A stretch of DNA of 64,000 nt from Marinomonas colpomeniae (GTDB lineage Bacteria > Pseudomonadota > Gammaproteobacteria > Pseudomonadales > Marinomonadaceae). Every line of letters starts with the position of its first letter. Position 1 is the first letter of the stretch. The notes below the pieces were generated by a model. It had not been told where the DNA came from and searched no databases. It worked only from the letters and a program-made list of their open reading frames with translations. The stretch is from positions 186,001 to 250,000 of the forward strand of contig NZ_JACYFC010000004.1 of NCBI RefSeq assembly GCF_014803385.1, read 5' to 3'. Below, one piece after another: positions 36,807 through 45,085 of the stretch. The position numbers and the translations under genes were made by a program.

Positions 36807-37957
36807 GTCACTCTTTTAACAATCATGCATTCAGCAATTTTTCACTAAATGCCCGCCCATTGAGTGATCAAGCGTTACAAACCGCAATGGCGTCTTGTGA
36901 GCACCTTTTAACATTGACGTTTGGCGCATTGACTGTGAATGTCCATACTAATCAAGCCGTAATTTTAGATGAATTGAATGACTATTATAAAAGCTATCGA
37001 CAAAGTTCAGAAAATGAACAGTCGATAAATATTTATGCGATAGAGCATGGCGAAGTAATTGAGTCTGTTGAATGGTTGGATGTACCCCGTGAAGCCGGAA
37101 AACAAGGTAAAAAAGAAGGGTATTTAGACTGTTTCTCTGAAAATGAAGTGTTCGAAGGGCGTTGGATTAAAAAGTTTAAAACGGGCATGTTGTTGCTTCA
37201 GCGTGTTGAAAGCCCCGTTGCTATTGGGCCTTGTATAGAAAACATGGCGCAGATTATTAACTTCATTAACAATCAGTTTTTAAATCTTCATCTTCGTGCT
37301 GGTTATTTGTTAGGGCACGCATCAGCCTTTAGTGTAAACGGTAATCTAACGGCAATTGCTGCAGGCTCTGGCGGTGGTAAGTCTACTTTGATGTTGCGGT
37401 GTTTAGAAAAAGAAACGCGTGAATTTATCACGAATGATCGCATCTTAATTCAACATTCAGCTGATGGTGTTAAAGCGGTTGGCGTTGCCAAACTGCCTCG
37501 GGTAAATCCAGGCACCTTACTGCATTCCCATGGGCACCGCTTACGCCATATTTTAACTAAAGAGCGACAACAACAGCTTCTTGATATGTTACCTGCCGAT
37601 TTATGGGTATTAGAAGAAAAATACGATGTTCAAATTGAAGACGAATATGGTCCAAACCGTGTTGGATTAACAGGGAAACTAGTTAATTTAATTATGTTGG
37701 ATTGGTCTTTTTCATCTGGTAAACCAACGCAAATCGAGCGTGTTGATTTGAGCCTTGAGCCAAAAGTAATAGAGGGTTTACGTAAACGTCCAGGGCCTTT
37801 TTATCAAGATAACTCAGGCTCTTTTGTTGACCTAATCGCTTGTGAATCAGTTGAAGTCTATTGTGCAGAGCTGGACAGTGTTCGAGTATTTCGCTTAACA
37901 GGATGTATCGATTTTGATAAAGCCTACGAACTTATCGACACTTTGGATGCGCTATGA
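36803..37957 (+). CDS. HprK-related kinase B
   Basis: A 384-residue P-loop kinase related to HPr kinase/phosphorylase. The Walker A motif GSGGGKST is at 188-195 (Lys193), preceded by the HprK-like SAFSVNGNLTAIA and followed by FITNDRILI, where the acidic residue would bind Mg. There is no HPr protein in this window. The N-terminal 160 residues have no recognised domain. The family is named HprK-related kinase B and is a defining part of the GAK system. Start ATG overlaps the previous stop (ATGA) and the stop overlaps the next start. Confidence 0.87.
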   Translation: MSHSFNNHAFSNFSLNARPLSDQALQTAMASCEHLLTLTFGALTVNVHTNQAVILDELNDYYKSYRQSSENEQSINIYAIEHGEVIESVEWLDVPREAGKQGKKEGYLDCFSENEVFEGRWIKKFKTGMLLLQRVESPVAIGPCIENMAQIINFINNQFLNLHLRAGYLLGHASAFSVNGNLTAIAAGSGGGKSTLMLRCLEKETREFITNDRILIQHSADGVKAVGVAKLPRVNPGTLLHSHGHRLRHILTKERQQQLLDMLPADLWVLEEKYDVQIEDEYGPNRVGLTGKLVNLIMLDWSFSSGKPTQIERVDLSLEPKVIEGLRKRPGPFYQDNSGSFVDLIACESVEVYCAELDSVRVFRLTGCIDFDKAYELIDTLDAL

Positions 37958-38637
37958 CCGCTAAATTTGCTTTGATTCGTCATGGTGCTTATGAACAATT
38001 GCCTGAAGTGCCAAGTGCTTTACAACCGTTCCCTTTAACGATGGAAGGGGCAAAAGAAGTCCGTCGACAAGCTCAATTGTTGGCTAAATGGTTGTCAAAA
38101 ACTGGCGAAAAATTGAATCCCATTGTGGATACTTCAACCTTGTTACGGGCTTATCAAACGGGTGAGATTTATCTTGAGGAGTTAAAAGATTTTTTCCTTG
38201 AAACACCTAAAATTCAAACTACATTTAATTTATGTGAGCGAAGTGTTGGCGCAGTCGCTAACCTAACGATTGAAGAAATTGAGCGTATTCTATCGCTTGA
38301 TCCTAGATTTGAATCGCCTTCCAAAGATTGGAAGTCAGACAGTTATTATCAACTCCCATTTGATGGCGCGGAGTCACTTATTCAAGCAGGTGAACGTGTT
38401 GCAGAACATATTAATAGTTGGCAGCGTGAGGCAAGTGGTGGTCTTAAATTATTTATTGGTCATGGTGCTGCTTTTCGACATGGCGCGAATTATTTGAACG
38501 CGATTGAATTTAAATACATTAAAAAACTTAGCATGTTTTATGGTCACCCAGTGGTATTCGAATTTACTGAGAATTTACTTTTGAGGCAAATTTTTGGTGA
38601 GTGGAAGCAGCGTCAAATTAATGATGTACCAGATTAA
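37954..38637 (+). CDS. Histidine phosphatase (phosphoglycerate mutase-like) family protein
   Basis: A 227-residue member of the histidine phosphatase superfamily. Seen: the phosphohistidine motif ALIRHGAYEQ (Arg9, His10, Gly11), a conserved Arg in TLLRAYQTGEI, and the second His in FIGHGAAFRHGA. These residues fit a working phosphatase or mutase. Coupled by ATGA to the HprK-like kinase, which suggests that kinase and phosphatase act on the same or linked phospho-compounds. Confidence 0.85.
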   Translation: MTAKFALIRHGAYEQLPEVPSALQPFPLTMEGAKEVRRQAQLLAKWLSKTGEKLNPIVDTSTLLRAYQTGEIYLEELKDFFLETPKIQTTFNLCERSVGAVANLTIEEIERILSLDPRFESPSKDWKSDSYYQLPFDGAESLIQAGERVAEHINSWQREASGGLKLFIGHGAAFRHGANYLNAIEFKYIKKLSMFYGHPVVFEFTENLLLRQIFGEWKQRQINDVPD

Positions 38638-38673
38638 AGACATACAATATTAATAATGGACAGGGCTTTTACT

Positions 38674-39999
38674 ATGCAAACCCGATTACCAAACATTCCA
38701 GTATGTAAAGAACATGCTGAAATCATTCTAAGACTACCGACTGAATGGTCTACATGGCCAAAAGACAGTAGCTCTTGCAATGGCGCGGCACGCACGCCTA
38801 TAAAAAAGCCAGCCAAATTTAATAAGCACAAACTAAAATGGCCAAGCCGGCCTGTGATATTTATTTCAGACCCTCATGCAGATGCAACAGCATTTGAAGC
38901 ATCGCTTATAGCCTCTGGTGTTGCCGTTCAAAAAAAAGCCGGACTACAGCAATTAAAGTTGACTAAAGAAGGTCGAAAAGCCGAAATTATTATTGGTGGT
39001 GATTGTCTTGATAAAGGCCCAAGTAACTTATCTTTACTGCGTAGTATTAAGCACCTTTATAAATTAGACGCTCGTATCACTCTGTTAGCAGGCAATCATG
39101 ACCTACGTTTATTAATGGGCTTACTGGCATTACAGCGAAAAAAACAGAACATTGGTAATCAGCATTTCTTCGTTCGTATGGGTAAAAAAGTTATTCCGCT
39201 TTTTAAAGAAGTCTTTGAACAGTATTTAGACAGAAGTAATTGGGATAAAAAAATTCCTGATGAAGACTCTTGTCGAAAAGTACTTTTTCCGAATGAGAAA
39301 TGGTTTAAAGAGTTTCCTTATCATGCTGCTGGCATTTTAACAGCAGAAGGGATTGAGCGAGAAGTTCATAAAATGCGTTCCAAAGCGAGTAGCTTTGAAA
39401 AAAATTGTGCTGAGGTTGGCCTTAGTTTACGGCACATTTATGCGGCATCGTTACAATGCCAGAAATTGTTTTTAGAGAAAAAAGGTGAATTCTACTGGTT
39501 TTTCAAAAAAATGAAGTTAGTAGAAAAACGTGGATCCTTCTTATTTTTACATGCCGGTTTAGATGATGCCATGAGTGAATTATTACTTAAAAATGGTACT
39601 AACTACGCGAATAAAGCTTTTCATCGTAATTTAAAACACATGGACTTATTTGGCTTTTATTACAGCTCTATTGCCAACACATTTAGAACAAAATATAGAG
39701 ATGCAGATTTACCATTAACGGAACGAGGCGTTAATGCAATACATAAAGCAGGAATTCATTTTGTGGTTCAAGGTCATGTGAATCGGCAAGAAGGGCAGCG
39801 AATCGCCATTAAGAAAGGTTTAATTCATATTGAAGCAGATATTACCTTGGATGAAAACTCACGTAAAAATGAAGGGTTGGAAAGCTTTGGTATAGGCGCA
39901 ACTTTGATTGGTAAGAAGCAAGGTTTGATTGGTATCAGCTGTGATTACCCAACAGCTAAAGTATTGAAACCACAAGAATTAGGTGAAATGTATGAATGA
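38674..39999 (+). CDS. Calcineurin-like metallophosphoesterase
   Basis: A 441-residue phosphoesterase with the full metal-site set: FISDPHADATAF (D-x-H), IIGGDCLDKGPS (GD), LLAGNHDLRLL (GNHD), FLHAGLDD (H) and VVQGHVNRQEG (GH-x-N). The fold is that of PPP-like phosphatases. Lysine-rich helical inserts lie between GNHD and the later His. ATG 38674 is preferred because AGGG lies 8 bases upstream; ATG 38656 is in frame. It is the fifth gene of the GAK-type operon and adds a second phosphatase. Confidence 0.85.
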   Translation: MQTRLPNIPVCKEHAEIILRLPTEWSTWPKDSSSCNGAARTPIKKPAKFNKHKLKWPSRPVIFISDPHADATAFEASLIASGVAVQKKAGLQQLKLTKEGRKAEIIIGGDCLDKGPSNLSLLRSIKHLYKLDARITLLAGNHDLRLLMGLLALQRKKQNIGNQHFFVRMGKKVIPLFKEVFEQYLDRSNWDKKIPDEDSCRKVLFPNEKWFKEFPYHAAGILTAEGIEREVHKMRSKASSFEKNCAEVGLSLRHIYAASLQCQKLFLEKKGEFYWFFKKMKLVEKRGSFLFLHAGLDDAMSELLLKNGTNYANKAFHRNLKHMDLFGFYYSSIANTFRTKYRDADLPLTERGVNAIHKAGIHFVVQGHVNRQEGQRIAIKKGLIHIEADITLDENSRKNEGLESFGIGATLIGKKQGLIGISCDYPTAKVLKPQELGEMYE

Positions 40000-40038
40000 T
40001 TTCTATCAATAATTGAAATAGACAAGGTACGGTAATAA

Positions 40039-40305
40039 ATGAAATCAAAAACTGAGTTTAAACATGAAGCATTGCTTGATCCTGCAGACATTCAAGACTT
40101 ACTTAAATCTATTTCAAAAGGTTTGGGGAAAGGGAGACTAGAGTTTTCCGATGACAAAGGTACTTTGTCTTTAGACCCTCAAGGTTTGTTGTATTTAAAA
40201 GTAACCGCTTCTGAAGAAGACGATCGTCAGCAGTTTGATATTAAAGTTCGATGGGAAAAAAAGCCTAAAGCATTGAGTAAAAAACCACCAAAAATAGAAA
40301 GTTAA
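40039..40305 (+). CDS. Amphi-Trp domain protein
   Basis: A small, highly charged protein of 88 residues. The pattern FKHEALLDPADIQDLLKSIS, then KGRLEFSDDKGTLSLDP, and FDIKVRWEKK with a Trp after alternating hydrophobic strand residues, is that of the amphi-Trp domain, a small domain named for its amphipathic strands and invariant Trp and found with the GAK system. It may be the carrier or substrate on which the kinases, phosphatases and ATP-grasp enzyme act (inference). Last gene of the operon; a strong terminator follows. Confidence 0.85.
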   Translation: MKSKTEFKHEALLDPADIQDLLKSISKGLGKGRLEFSDDKGTLSLDPQGLLYLKVTASEEDDRQQFDIKVRWEKKPKALSKKPPKIES

Positions 40306-40318
40306 ATTTTTTTATTTT

Positions 40319-40374
40319 AGCAAAGAGCATCAATCTTTCCACAAAAGTAGATGCTCTTTGCTACGGTGTTTTTT
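40319..40374 (+). terminator. Terminator of the GAK-type operon
   Basis: AGCAAAGAGCATC (40319-40331) and GATGCTCTTTGCT (40350-40362) pair perfectly over 13 bp, followed by seven T at 40369-40375. The T-run touches the end of the convergent amidotransferase gene. Confidence 0.9.
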
Positions 40375-41159
40375 TAAGCGCTCATTTCTAGAAAATCTGG
40401 TAAGGGCGCACTTTTGTAAGTGTTATTTTTAATTCTTGCTATATGTCCAGCTGGAATCAATACCCAACCTTTACCAGAAAACTCTAAAGGTTCAGACCCA
40501 ATCACAATGTGATCATCGAAGGTTTTGCAAAAAAGACTTGGTGCTTTGTCATCACTAGAGAATCGAATAGCAAACATTTCTTCACCGTCGGATAATACGG
40601 CAGTAAAACGAAAGGCTTCCGTTATACCTTTGCTTTCCATCAGTGCCAATATCTGACTTAGGGTATCAATAATTGCTTTCTCAGGGTCTATTTCTAATCC
40701 ATTAGCAATCATCAATAAAAAAATCACCTCGGAATCTGTTGCTCCTTGCCGTGCGCTGTATAAATACTCTGGAATTAATCGATCTAACTGCCAGCGGAGT
40801 AATTCATAGTCTCCAATTTGGCCGTTATGCATAAACAACCAATTCTTATACCCAAAAGGGTGACAGTTTGAGCGGTTCGTAGCGGTACCTGTAGATGCTC
40901 TAACATGGGCAAAGAACAAACCACTTTTGATGTGCTTAGCTAAACTCTTGAGGTTGCAATCACTCCAAGCGGGCAATATTTCATGATACAAGCCAGGTTC
41001 TGCTCTTTCGTCATACCAGCCTAGACCAAAGCCATCAGCATTAACGGTTACTTCAGATTTTTTCGCACTTAAGCTCTGGTGGACTAAGGAGTGTTCTTGT
41101 TCAAATATTAACGACTCAAGATAAACGGGCTCACCTTGGTAAGCCATCCAACGACACAT
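40374..41159 (-). CDS. Class II glutamine amidotransferase (YafJ/EgtC-like)
   Basis: N-terminal-nucleophile amidohydrolase of 261 residues. Seen: Met-Cys start, MCRWMAYQGEP, so Cys2 becomes the N-terminal nucleophile after methionine removal; VNADGFGLGWY; LFFAHVRASTGTATNRSNCHPF; and FMHNGQIGDYELLR, where the Asn and Gly form the oxyanion site; then TDSEVIFLLM. Relatives include E. coli YafJ and EgtC of ergothioneine synthesis. No ergothioneine genes are present here, so the plain family call is safer. TAGGAG precedes the ATG. A 17-bp hairpin sits right behind the ribosome site. Confidence 0.88.
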   Translation of the reverse strand: MCRWMAYQGEPVYLESLIFEQEHSLVHQSLSAKKSEVTVNADGFGLGWYDERAEPGLYHEILPAWSDCNLKSLAKHIKSGLFFAHVRASTGTATNRSNCHPFGYKNWLFMHNGQIGDYELLRWQLDRLIPEYLYSARQGATDSEVIFLLMIANGLEIDPEKAIIDTLSQILALMESKGITEAFRFTAVLSDGEEMFAIRFSSDDKAPSLFCKTFDDHIVIGSEPLEFSGKGWVLIPAGHIARIKNNTYKSAPLPDFLEMSA

Positions 41160-41173
41160 GTATTTCTCCTAGG

Positions 41174-41210
41174 AAAATAAAAGGGAAGCACTTTGCTTCC
41201 CTTTTATTTT
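41174..41210 (-). terminator. 17-bp perfect hairpin: chemoreceptor terminator within the amidotransferase leader
   Basis: AAAATAAAAGGGAAGCA (41174-41190), loop of 3, then its exact complement 41194-41210. On the minus strand the 3' arm ends UUUUAUUUU, so it should end the chemoreceptor message. It lies 14 bases upstream of the amidotransferase start, so any transcript of that gene that begins before it must pass it. Confidence 0.8.
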
Positions 41211-41266
41211 TTTAAAACAGTTTTAAAAAGCAATTCGTTAATTTAGCATTTTATTGGGCACTAGCG

Positions 41267-42934
41267 TTATACATTAAAGTAGCTTATTTTAGCGGACAAC
41301 TGTGTTGCTAGAGCGGCAAGTTGTTCAGCAGATTGGCTAATGGCATGTATTGAATTCGTTGTTTCAGCAGTAATTTCTGTGATATTAGATACATTACGAC
41401 TTACTTCCGCTGTCACTGAAGCTTGCTCCTCTGCGGTCGCTGAAATTCTATCATTCATATCACGGATTTTAGAAACTGAGATGTTGATATTTCGTAATGC
41501 TTCTTCTTCGTGCTTTACTTGATTCACGGTGTCTGTTGATCTTTGATGACTAGATGTCATTGCTTTTACCGCAGAGTTCGTCCCACTTTGTAGTAGCGCA
41601 ATCATTTTTTCAATCTCTTGCGTAGCGTCTTGAGTGTTCTTGGCTAAATGGCGTACTTCATCTGCAACCACAGAGAATCCTCGTCCATGTTCGCCAGCAC
41701 GAGCTGCTTCTATGGCAGCATTGAGAGCAAGTAAATTTGTTTGATCTGCAATACTAAGAATGACGTTCAAGAAGTTACTTATTTCACCTGTATTAGATTG
41801 TAGTTCGTTAATAGTACCTGCTGATACTTCAATATCAGTAGCTAGCGCTTCAATACTACTAATTGTTTTAACAGCAATAACTGAACCTTCATTTGCTGCT
41901 GTTTCTGCATTATGAGCGGCCAGGCTTGCGTCTGCTGTCGATTCTGAAACATGAACCGCTGTACTTTGAATTTCCTGTATAGCATGAGAGATTAAGTTGG
42001 TTTCTTCCTGTTGGCGATCCACCATGTTAGAGGATTCATCAGTGATTCTATTTAAGTCATTAGCTGCGTTAGTTAACATAGAGCTGGATTCTGCTACATC
42101 ATGTAAAATACTGCTTAATTGAATAACTAATTTGTCCATAGCAATTTCAAGCATTCCAATTTCATCTTTGCGAGTGCTGCTTACTTTTGATTGTACTAAT
42201 TGCCCTGATGCAATCTCTTCTGCTCGTCGTACTGCCCTAATAAGAGGTGCACAAATACCATTGACGATGAGTATACTGATGACAATTCCAGCTAGAATAA
42301 GTGCAGAGGCAATAGCACCGCTTGTGTAAATAGTTTGGTCTAGTTTGCTGTTTTGATTCGCGGCAACGCTGTTGTTATATGCATCAATAGACGTGATGAT
42401 AACTTCCATTTGTTGGTTAACTGCAATTAAACTTTCGTCAGCGGCTCGTCGAGATCGATTTGCTTGCATCGTTTTAAGTTTTACCCACCAGCTATAAGTT
42501 ACTGTGCTGGCTTCTAAAAACGTCGCTTGCTGTTCTTCAAGTGCATTGATTTGTTCTAGTAATCCATTTAGACCTTCGTTTTCAGGCATTGTAGCTAGAA
42601 TGTCTTTGACGTTCTCTATACTAGTTAATAATTCGCCTGTATATGTTTTGAATTTTTCTTCAGACTCTGTAACTTGCTCTATACCGTATCCACCAATAGA
42701 TTTTGCAATAGACACTTGAAAAAAACCACGTTCAAACTCTACAGATTGTTGTAGTAACAGTTGGCGGCTTTTTTCTAGATTCTTCATGAGTTGAAGACTT
42801 TGTGATGAAAGGTTTTGTAATTCCGAAGAAACCGATTTACTGGTGAGTGCAGAACTGACACTAATCCCGATAATAACAATTGAAAAGAGTGTAATAAGGG
42901 AAAGAATCTTCGTGCGTACAGAAAAATTAAGCAT
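41267..42934 (-). CDS. Methyl-accepting chemotaxis protein
   Basis: Transmembrane chemoreceptor of 555 residues. Layout: first membrane helix about 12-32, periplasmic helical sensor about 33-203 (four-helix-bundle-like, ligand unknown), second membrane helix about 206-226, HAMP about 228-280 ([15 protein letters not shown]) and a cytoplasmic signalling coiled coil. The conserved hairpin tip is seen as [19 protein letters not shown] with [18 protein letters not shown]. It has no C-terminal NWETF-type CheR pentapeptide. Single gene; no other chemotaxis genes nearby. Confidence 0.95.
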   Translation of the reverse strand: MLNFSVRTKILSLITLFSIVIIGISVSSALTSKSVSSELQNLSSQSLQLMKNLEKSRQLLLQQSVEFERGFFQVSIAKSIGGYGIEQVTESEEKFKTYTGELLTSIENVKDILATMPENEGLNGLLEQINALEEQQATFLEASTVTYSWWVKLKTMQANRSRRAADESLIAVNQQMEVIITSIDAYNNSVAANQNSKLDQTIYTSGAIASALILAGIVISILIVNGICAPLIRAVRRAEEIASGQLVQSKVSSTRKDEIGMLEIAMDKLVIQLSSILHDVAESSSMLTNAANDLNRITDESSNMVDRQQEETNLISHAIQEIQSTAVHVSESTADASLAAHNAETAANEGSVIAVKTISSIEALATDIEVSAGTINELQSNTGEISNFLNVILSIADQTNLLALNAAIEAARAGEHGRGFSVVADEVRHLAKNTQDATQEIEKMIALLQSGTNSAVKAMTSSHQRSTDTVNQVKHEEEALRNINISVSKIRDMNDRISATAEEQASVTAEVSRNVSNITEITAETTNSIHAISQSAEQLAALATQLSAKISYFNV

Positions 42935-43212
42935 ACTTAAATCCAGTTAGAATGAATGGCGTTGATCTGTCTTTTAAACGTCAACAACTTTTTACCGAGA
43001 CATATCGGTTCTTTTCATGAGTAGTGGACGGTAACCACCTTTCATCACTTACTCTCACTTTGGTCATGATCAAAAAGCATTTCTAATGCGTAATGATCAA
43101 AGGGACATATCATTTAATAATGATTTTTAACAAGCATTGAATAGATGACGTATAAAAAATATTAATGATTTAAAGATAACTTAAGATGTATGTAAAGATA
43201 TAGATAAATTTA
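42935..43212. other. Spacer between the chemoreceptor and hisI
   Basis: No gene seen. It must hold the chemoreceptor promoter (minus strand). I looked for a flagellar sigma-28 site and did not find a convincing one. The 3' end of hisI transcription is marked by the hairpin at 43213. Confidence 0.5.
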
Positions 43213-43243
43213 CCTAATACGCATTATTTATATGCGTATTAGG
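43213..43243 (-). terminator. Hairpin after hisI
   Basis: CCTAATACGCAT (43213-43224), 7-base loop, ATGCGTATTAGG (43232-43243): a perfect 12-bp stem 18 bases past the hisI stop. The following U-tract on the minus strand is short, so termination may be partial. Confidence 0.6.
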
Positions 43244-43260
43244 GTTGTATTTCTGTTTGT

Positions 43261-43674
43261 TCAGTTATTAATAGTGGGATTTGAGCTAATCACGACATCA
43301 TTACCATTAACGGTAAAGAAGAAGCAATCTCGACGGTTTGTATGGCAAGCAGGACCTTTTTGGTCAACCTTTAAAAGAATGCAGTCACCATCACAATCAA
43401 ATGACATTGAAACCAATGATTGCATGTGTCCTGAGCTTTCACCTTTACGCCAATAGGTTTGACGAGAGCGAGACCAATAACAAACATGTCCTGTTTTTAA
43501 TGTTTCCCGAATGGATTTTTCGTTCATATAAGCAAGCATTAGAACTTCGCCGGTATCATGTTGTTGCGCAATGGCTGCAATCAGCCCTGAATCGTCTGTT
43601 TTTAGGTTAGCTAGTACAGTATCTAAAGATAGCGTGTCGCCTTTGGCGAGATTTTCAAATTCTTTTAAACTCAT
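43261..43674 (-). CDS. hisI: Phosphoribosyl-AMP cyclohydrolase
   Basis: Third step of histidine synthesis: opens the purine ring of phosphoribosyl-AMP. Seen: GLIAAIAQQHDTGEVLMLAYMN, GHVCYWSRSRQTYWRKGESSGH, the metal site DCDGDCILLKVDQKGPACHT and DCFF. 137 residues with no HisE part, the split form common in gammaproteobacteria outside the enterics. Start at 43674 (minus strand) has AAAGGA 8 bases upstream; a longer frame to 43704 does not. It is alone, away from other his genes. Confidence 0.94.
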   Translation of the reverse strand: MSLKEFENLAKGDTLSLDTVLANLKTDDSGLIAAIAQQHDTGEVLMLAYMNEKSIRETLKTGHVCYWSRSRQTYWRKGESSGHMQSLVSMSFDCDGDCILLKVDQKGPACHTNRRDCFFFTVNGNDVVISSNPTINN

Positions 43675-43938
43675 TTTTTTTCCTTTCTCATAAGTTGTAC
43701 TCATATCTTTAGATGAGCATTCTTCAATGTAAGTAATTGGGGAGATGTAGTCGCTTTAGTAACGAAGGTTAGATTGTGGGTATATTACCGTAATAGGAGA
43801 TCGGGGACTAATAAGCATTATCAAAAATTGACTTAAAAATTCATACCTAAAATTTAATAATAAATGCCATGATAAATCAGTGAAAAGCAGACAAATTAAG
43901 AATCCTAGTTAAGTATTTGAAAAAGCGAACAAACTTGG
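43675..43938. other. Spacer between hisI and the 4.5S RNA promoter
   Basis: No gene seen. It should hold the hisI promoter on the minus strand. The region is A-T-rich without clear repeats. Confidence 0.5.
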
Positions 43939-43966
43939 TTGATATTTCAAAAATCCTGCGTATAAT
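43939..43966 (+). promoter_or_regulatory. Sigma-70 promoter of the 4.5S RNA gene
   Basis: TTGATA (43939-43944), 16-base spacer, TATAAT (43961-43966, perfect -10). A C-rich stretch (CGCCCC) follows where transcription should begin, a discriminator type linked to stringent control of stable RNA genes. Confidence 0.8.
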
Positions 43967-43995
43967 TTCGCCCCAAGGTCACAGGCCTCCTTTAT

Positions 43996-44108
43996 GGTGT
44001 CTCTGCTGGTCCCCTCGCAATGATAAACCGTTAATCTGGTCAGGTCCGGAAGGAAGCAGCCACAGCGGTCGACTCGTGTGCCGAGGTGCGGCTGGTAGAG
44101 GTGCCACC
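43996..44108 (+). ncRNA. ffs: 4.5S RNA of the signal recognition particle
   Basis: RNA part of the signal recognition particle, which binds Ffh and guides membrane proteins to the translocon. Seen: the almost invariant tip GGTCAGGTCCGGAAGGAAGC (44039-44058) with the GGAA tetraloop and symmetric loop, the 3' partner strand through CGTGTGCCGAGGTG, and terminal pairing of GGTG (43996) with CACC (44105-44108). About 113 bases, like E. coli 4.5S RNA. The exact ends depend on processing; the primary transcript probably starts near 43973. Confidence 0.96.
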
Positions 44109-44389
44109 TTAATTCCCTATCCAATGTATAAACCTACTAAGTTATCCCATTTATTTCTATTTTTAGACTTATGCCCGATAGCATACTATTTTGGCTAGAG
44201 TTTTAAATATTGTGTTAATCATAGCCATTTGATTTTTTATCAAGAGCTTTAGCTACGAACATGCGCAATTTGAGCACATGTTCATACAGTATGATCTGGA
44301 ATAGAGAGAGGGGGAAGGTCGCTGGTTAAATAGTACTAGCGTGCCGTATTATAAGGTTTGCACGCTAACGTATAGATTGAGAACTAAAT
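44109..44389. other. Spacer between the 4.5S RNA and msrB
   Basis: No gene seen. It holds an 8-bp inverted repeat, TAGCGTGC (44337-44344) and GCACGCTA (44360-44367), 23 bases past the msrB stop (minus strand). There is no clear U-tract, so it is only a possible msrB terminator. Confidence 0.4.
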
Positions 44390-44752
44390 CTAACTTTTAA
44401 ACTTCATTGAAATGGAGTTTACGCAATGGCGAATATTGTTTTCAGTAAGTCTTTCACCTTCAAAAACATGTCCAAGATGGCCTTCGCAATTCGCACAAAC
44501 AATCTCAATACGGCGTCTATCAGCATCTGGTACACGTTTTACAGCGCCTTTTATTTCATCATCAAAGCTTGGCCAACCACAATGAGAAATAAATTTATGC
44601 TCTGAAGTATAAAGCGGTGCATCACATTGACGGCATACATATAAACCGCTTTCCATGGTATCTGTATATTCACCTGTAAATGGCGCCTCTGTACCCTTAT
44701 CAATGATAACTCTTGCTTCTTTTGATGTCAGCTCGTTGTAGGATTTACTCAT
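44390..44752 (-). CDS. msrB: Peptide-methionine (R)-S-oxide reductase
   Basis: Repairs the R form of methionine sulfoxide in proteins. Seen: two zinc motifs, CRQC and CANC, the substrate region HCGWPSFDD, the catalytic cysteine in RHCVNSISM, and [10 protein letters not shown]. 120 residues, cytoplasmic (no signal peptide). The position that often carries the resolving Cys reads TSEHKF here, so regeneration may go straight through thioredoxin. Monocistronic. Confidence 0.95.
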   Translation of the reverse strand: MSKSYNELTSKEARVIIDKGTEAPFTGEYTDTMESGLYVCRQCDAPLYTSEHKFISHCGWPSFDDEIKGAVKRVPDADRRRIEIVCANCEGHLGHVFEGERLTENNIRHCVNSISMKFKS

Positions 44753-45085
44753 ATAAATTCACTCTCTTGCCGCTATGATGAAGTTATTGTCTTAATTTAA
44801 GACTGACACAAATTATGGCATGTCTTAACTTAGGATACTAAGGCAATAACGTGGATAATAAGGTTTAGTAATAGCCTTTACTAAGTTGGTAAATATAACG
44901 CTCACAAGCTCTGCATAAAGCAGAGATTAGCGGTAGTAGAGGTTTTTATTTGATAAACTATTTTAATAGCTGTCGTTATGTTTTGATGGTAGCTAACATG
45001 ATTTTTGCTATATTTTATATATCCATGTTGATTTGCATAAAATCGTATTTAAAAAATACTTGATATTGAGTAGGGAATCGAGTGT
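44753..45085. other. Divergent promoter region, msrB and the hybrid kinase
   Basis: No gene seen. It contains the hairpin CTCTGC-ATAAA-GCAGAG (44909-44925), extended by CGCT/AGCG, without a T-run. The two divergent promoters must lie here. Confidence 0.5.

Noticed and set aside
40374-41159. Ergothioneine amidohydrolase EgtC
   Set aside because: The fold is the same, but no egtB, egtD or other pathway genes are seen; the broader class II amidotransferase call is safer.
42935-43212. Flagellar sigma-28 promoter for the chemoreceptor
   Set aside because: ATATCGGT near 43003 resembles half of a -10 element in the right orientation, but no matching -35 element lies at the required distance.
43909-44198. 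Open frames on both strands across 43.9-44.2 kb
   Set aside because: They lie over the 4.5S RNA gene and its promoter, and their translations contain the RNA tip sequence, not a protein pattern.
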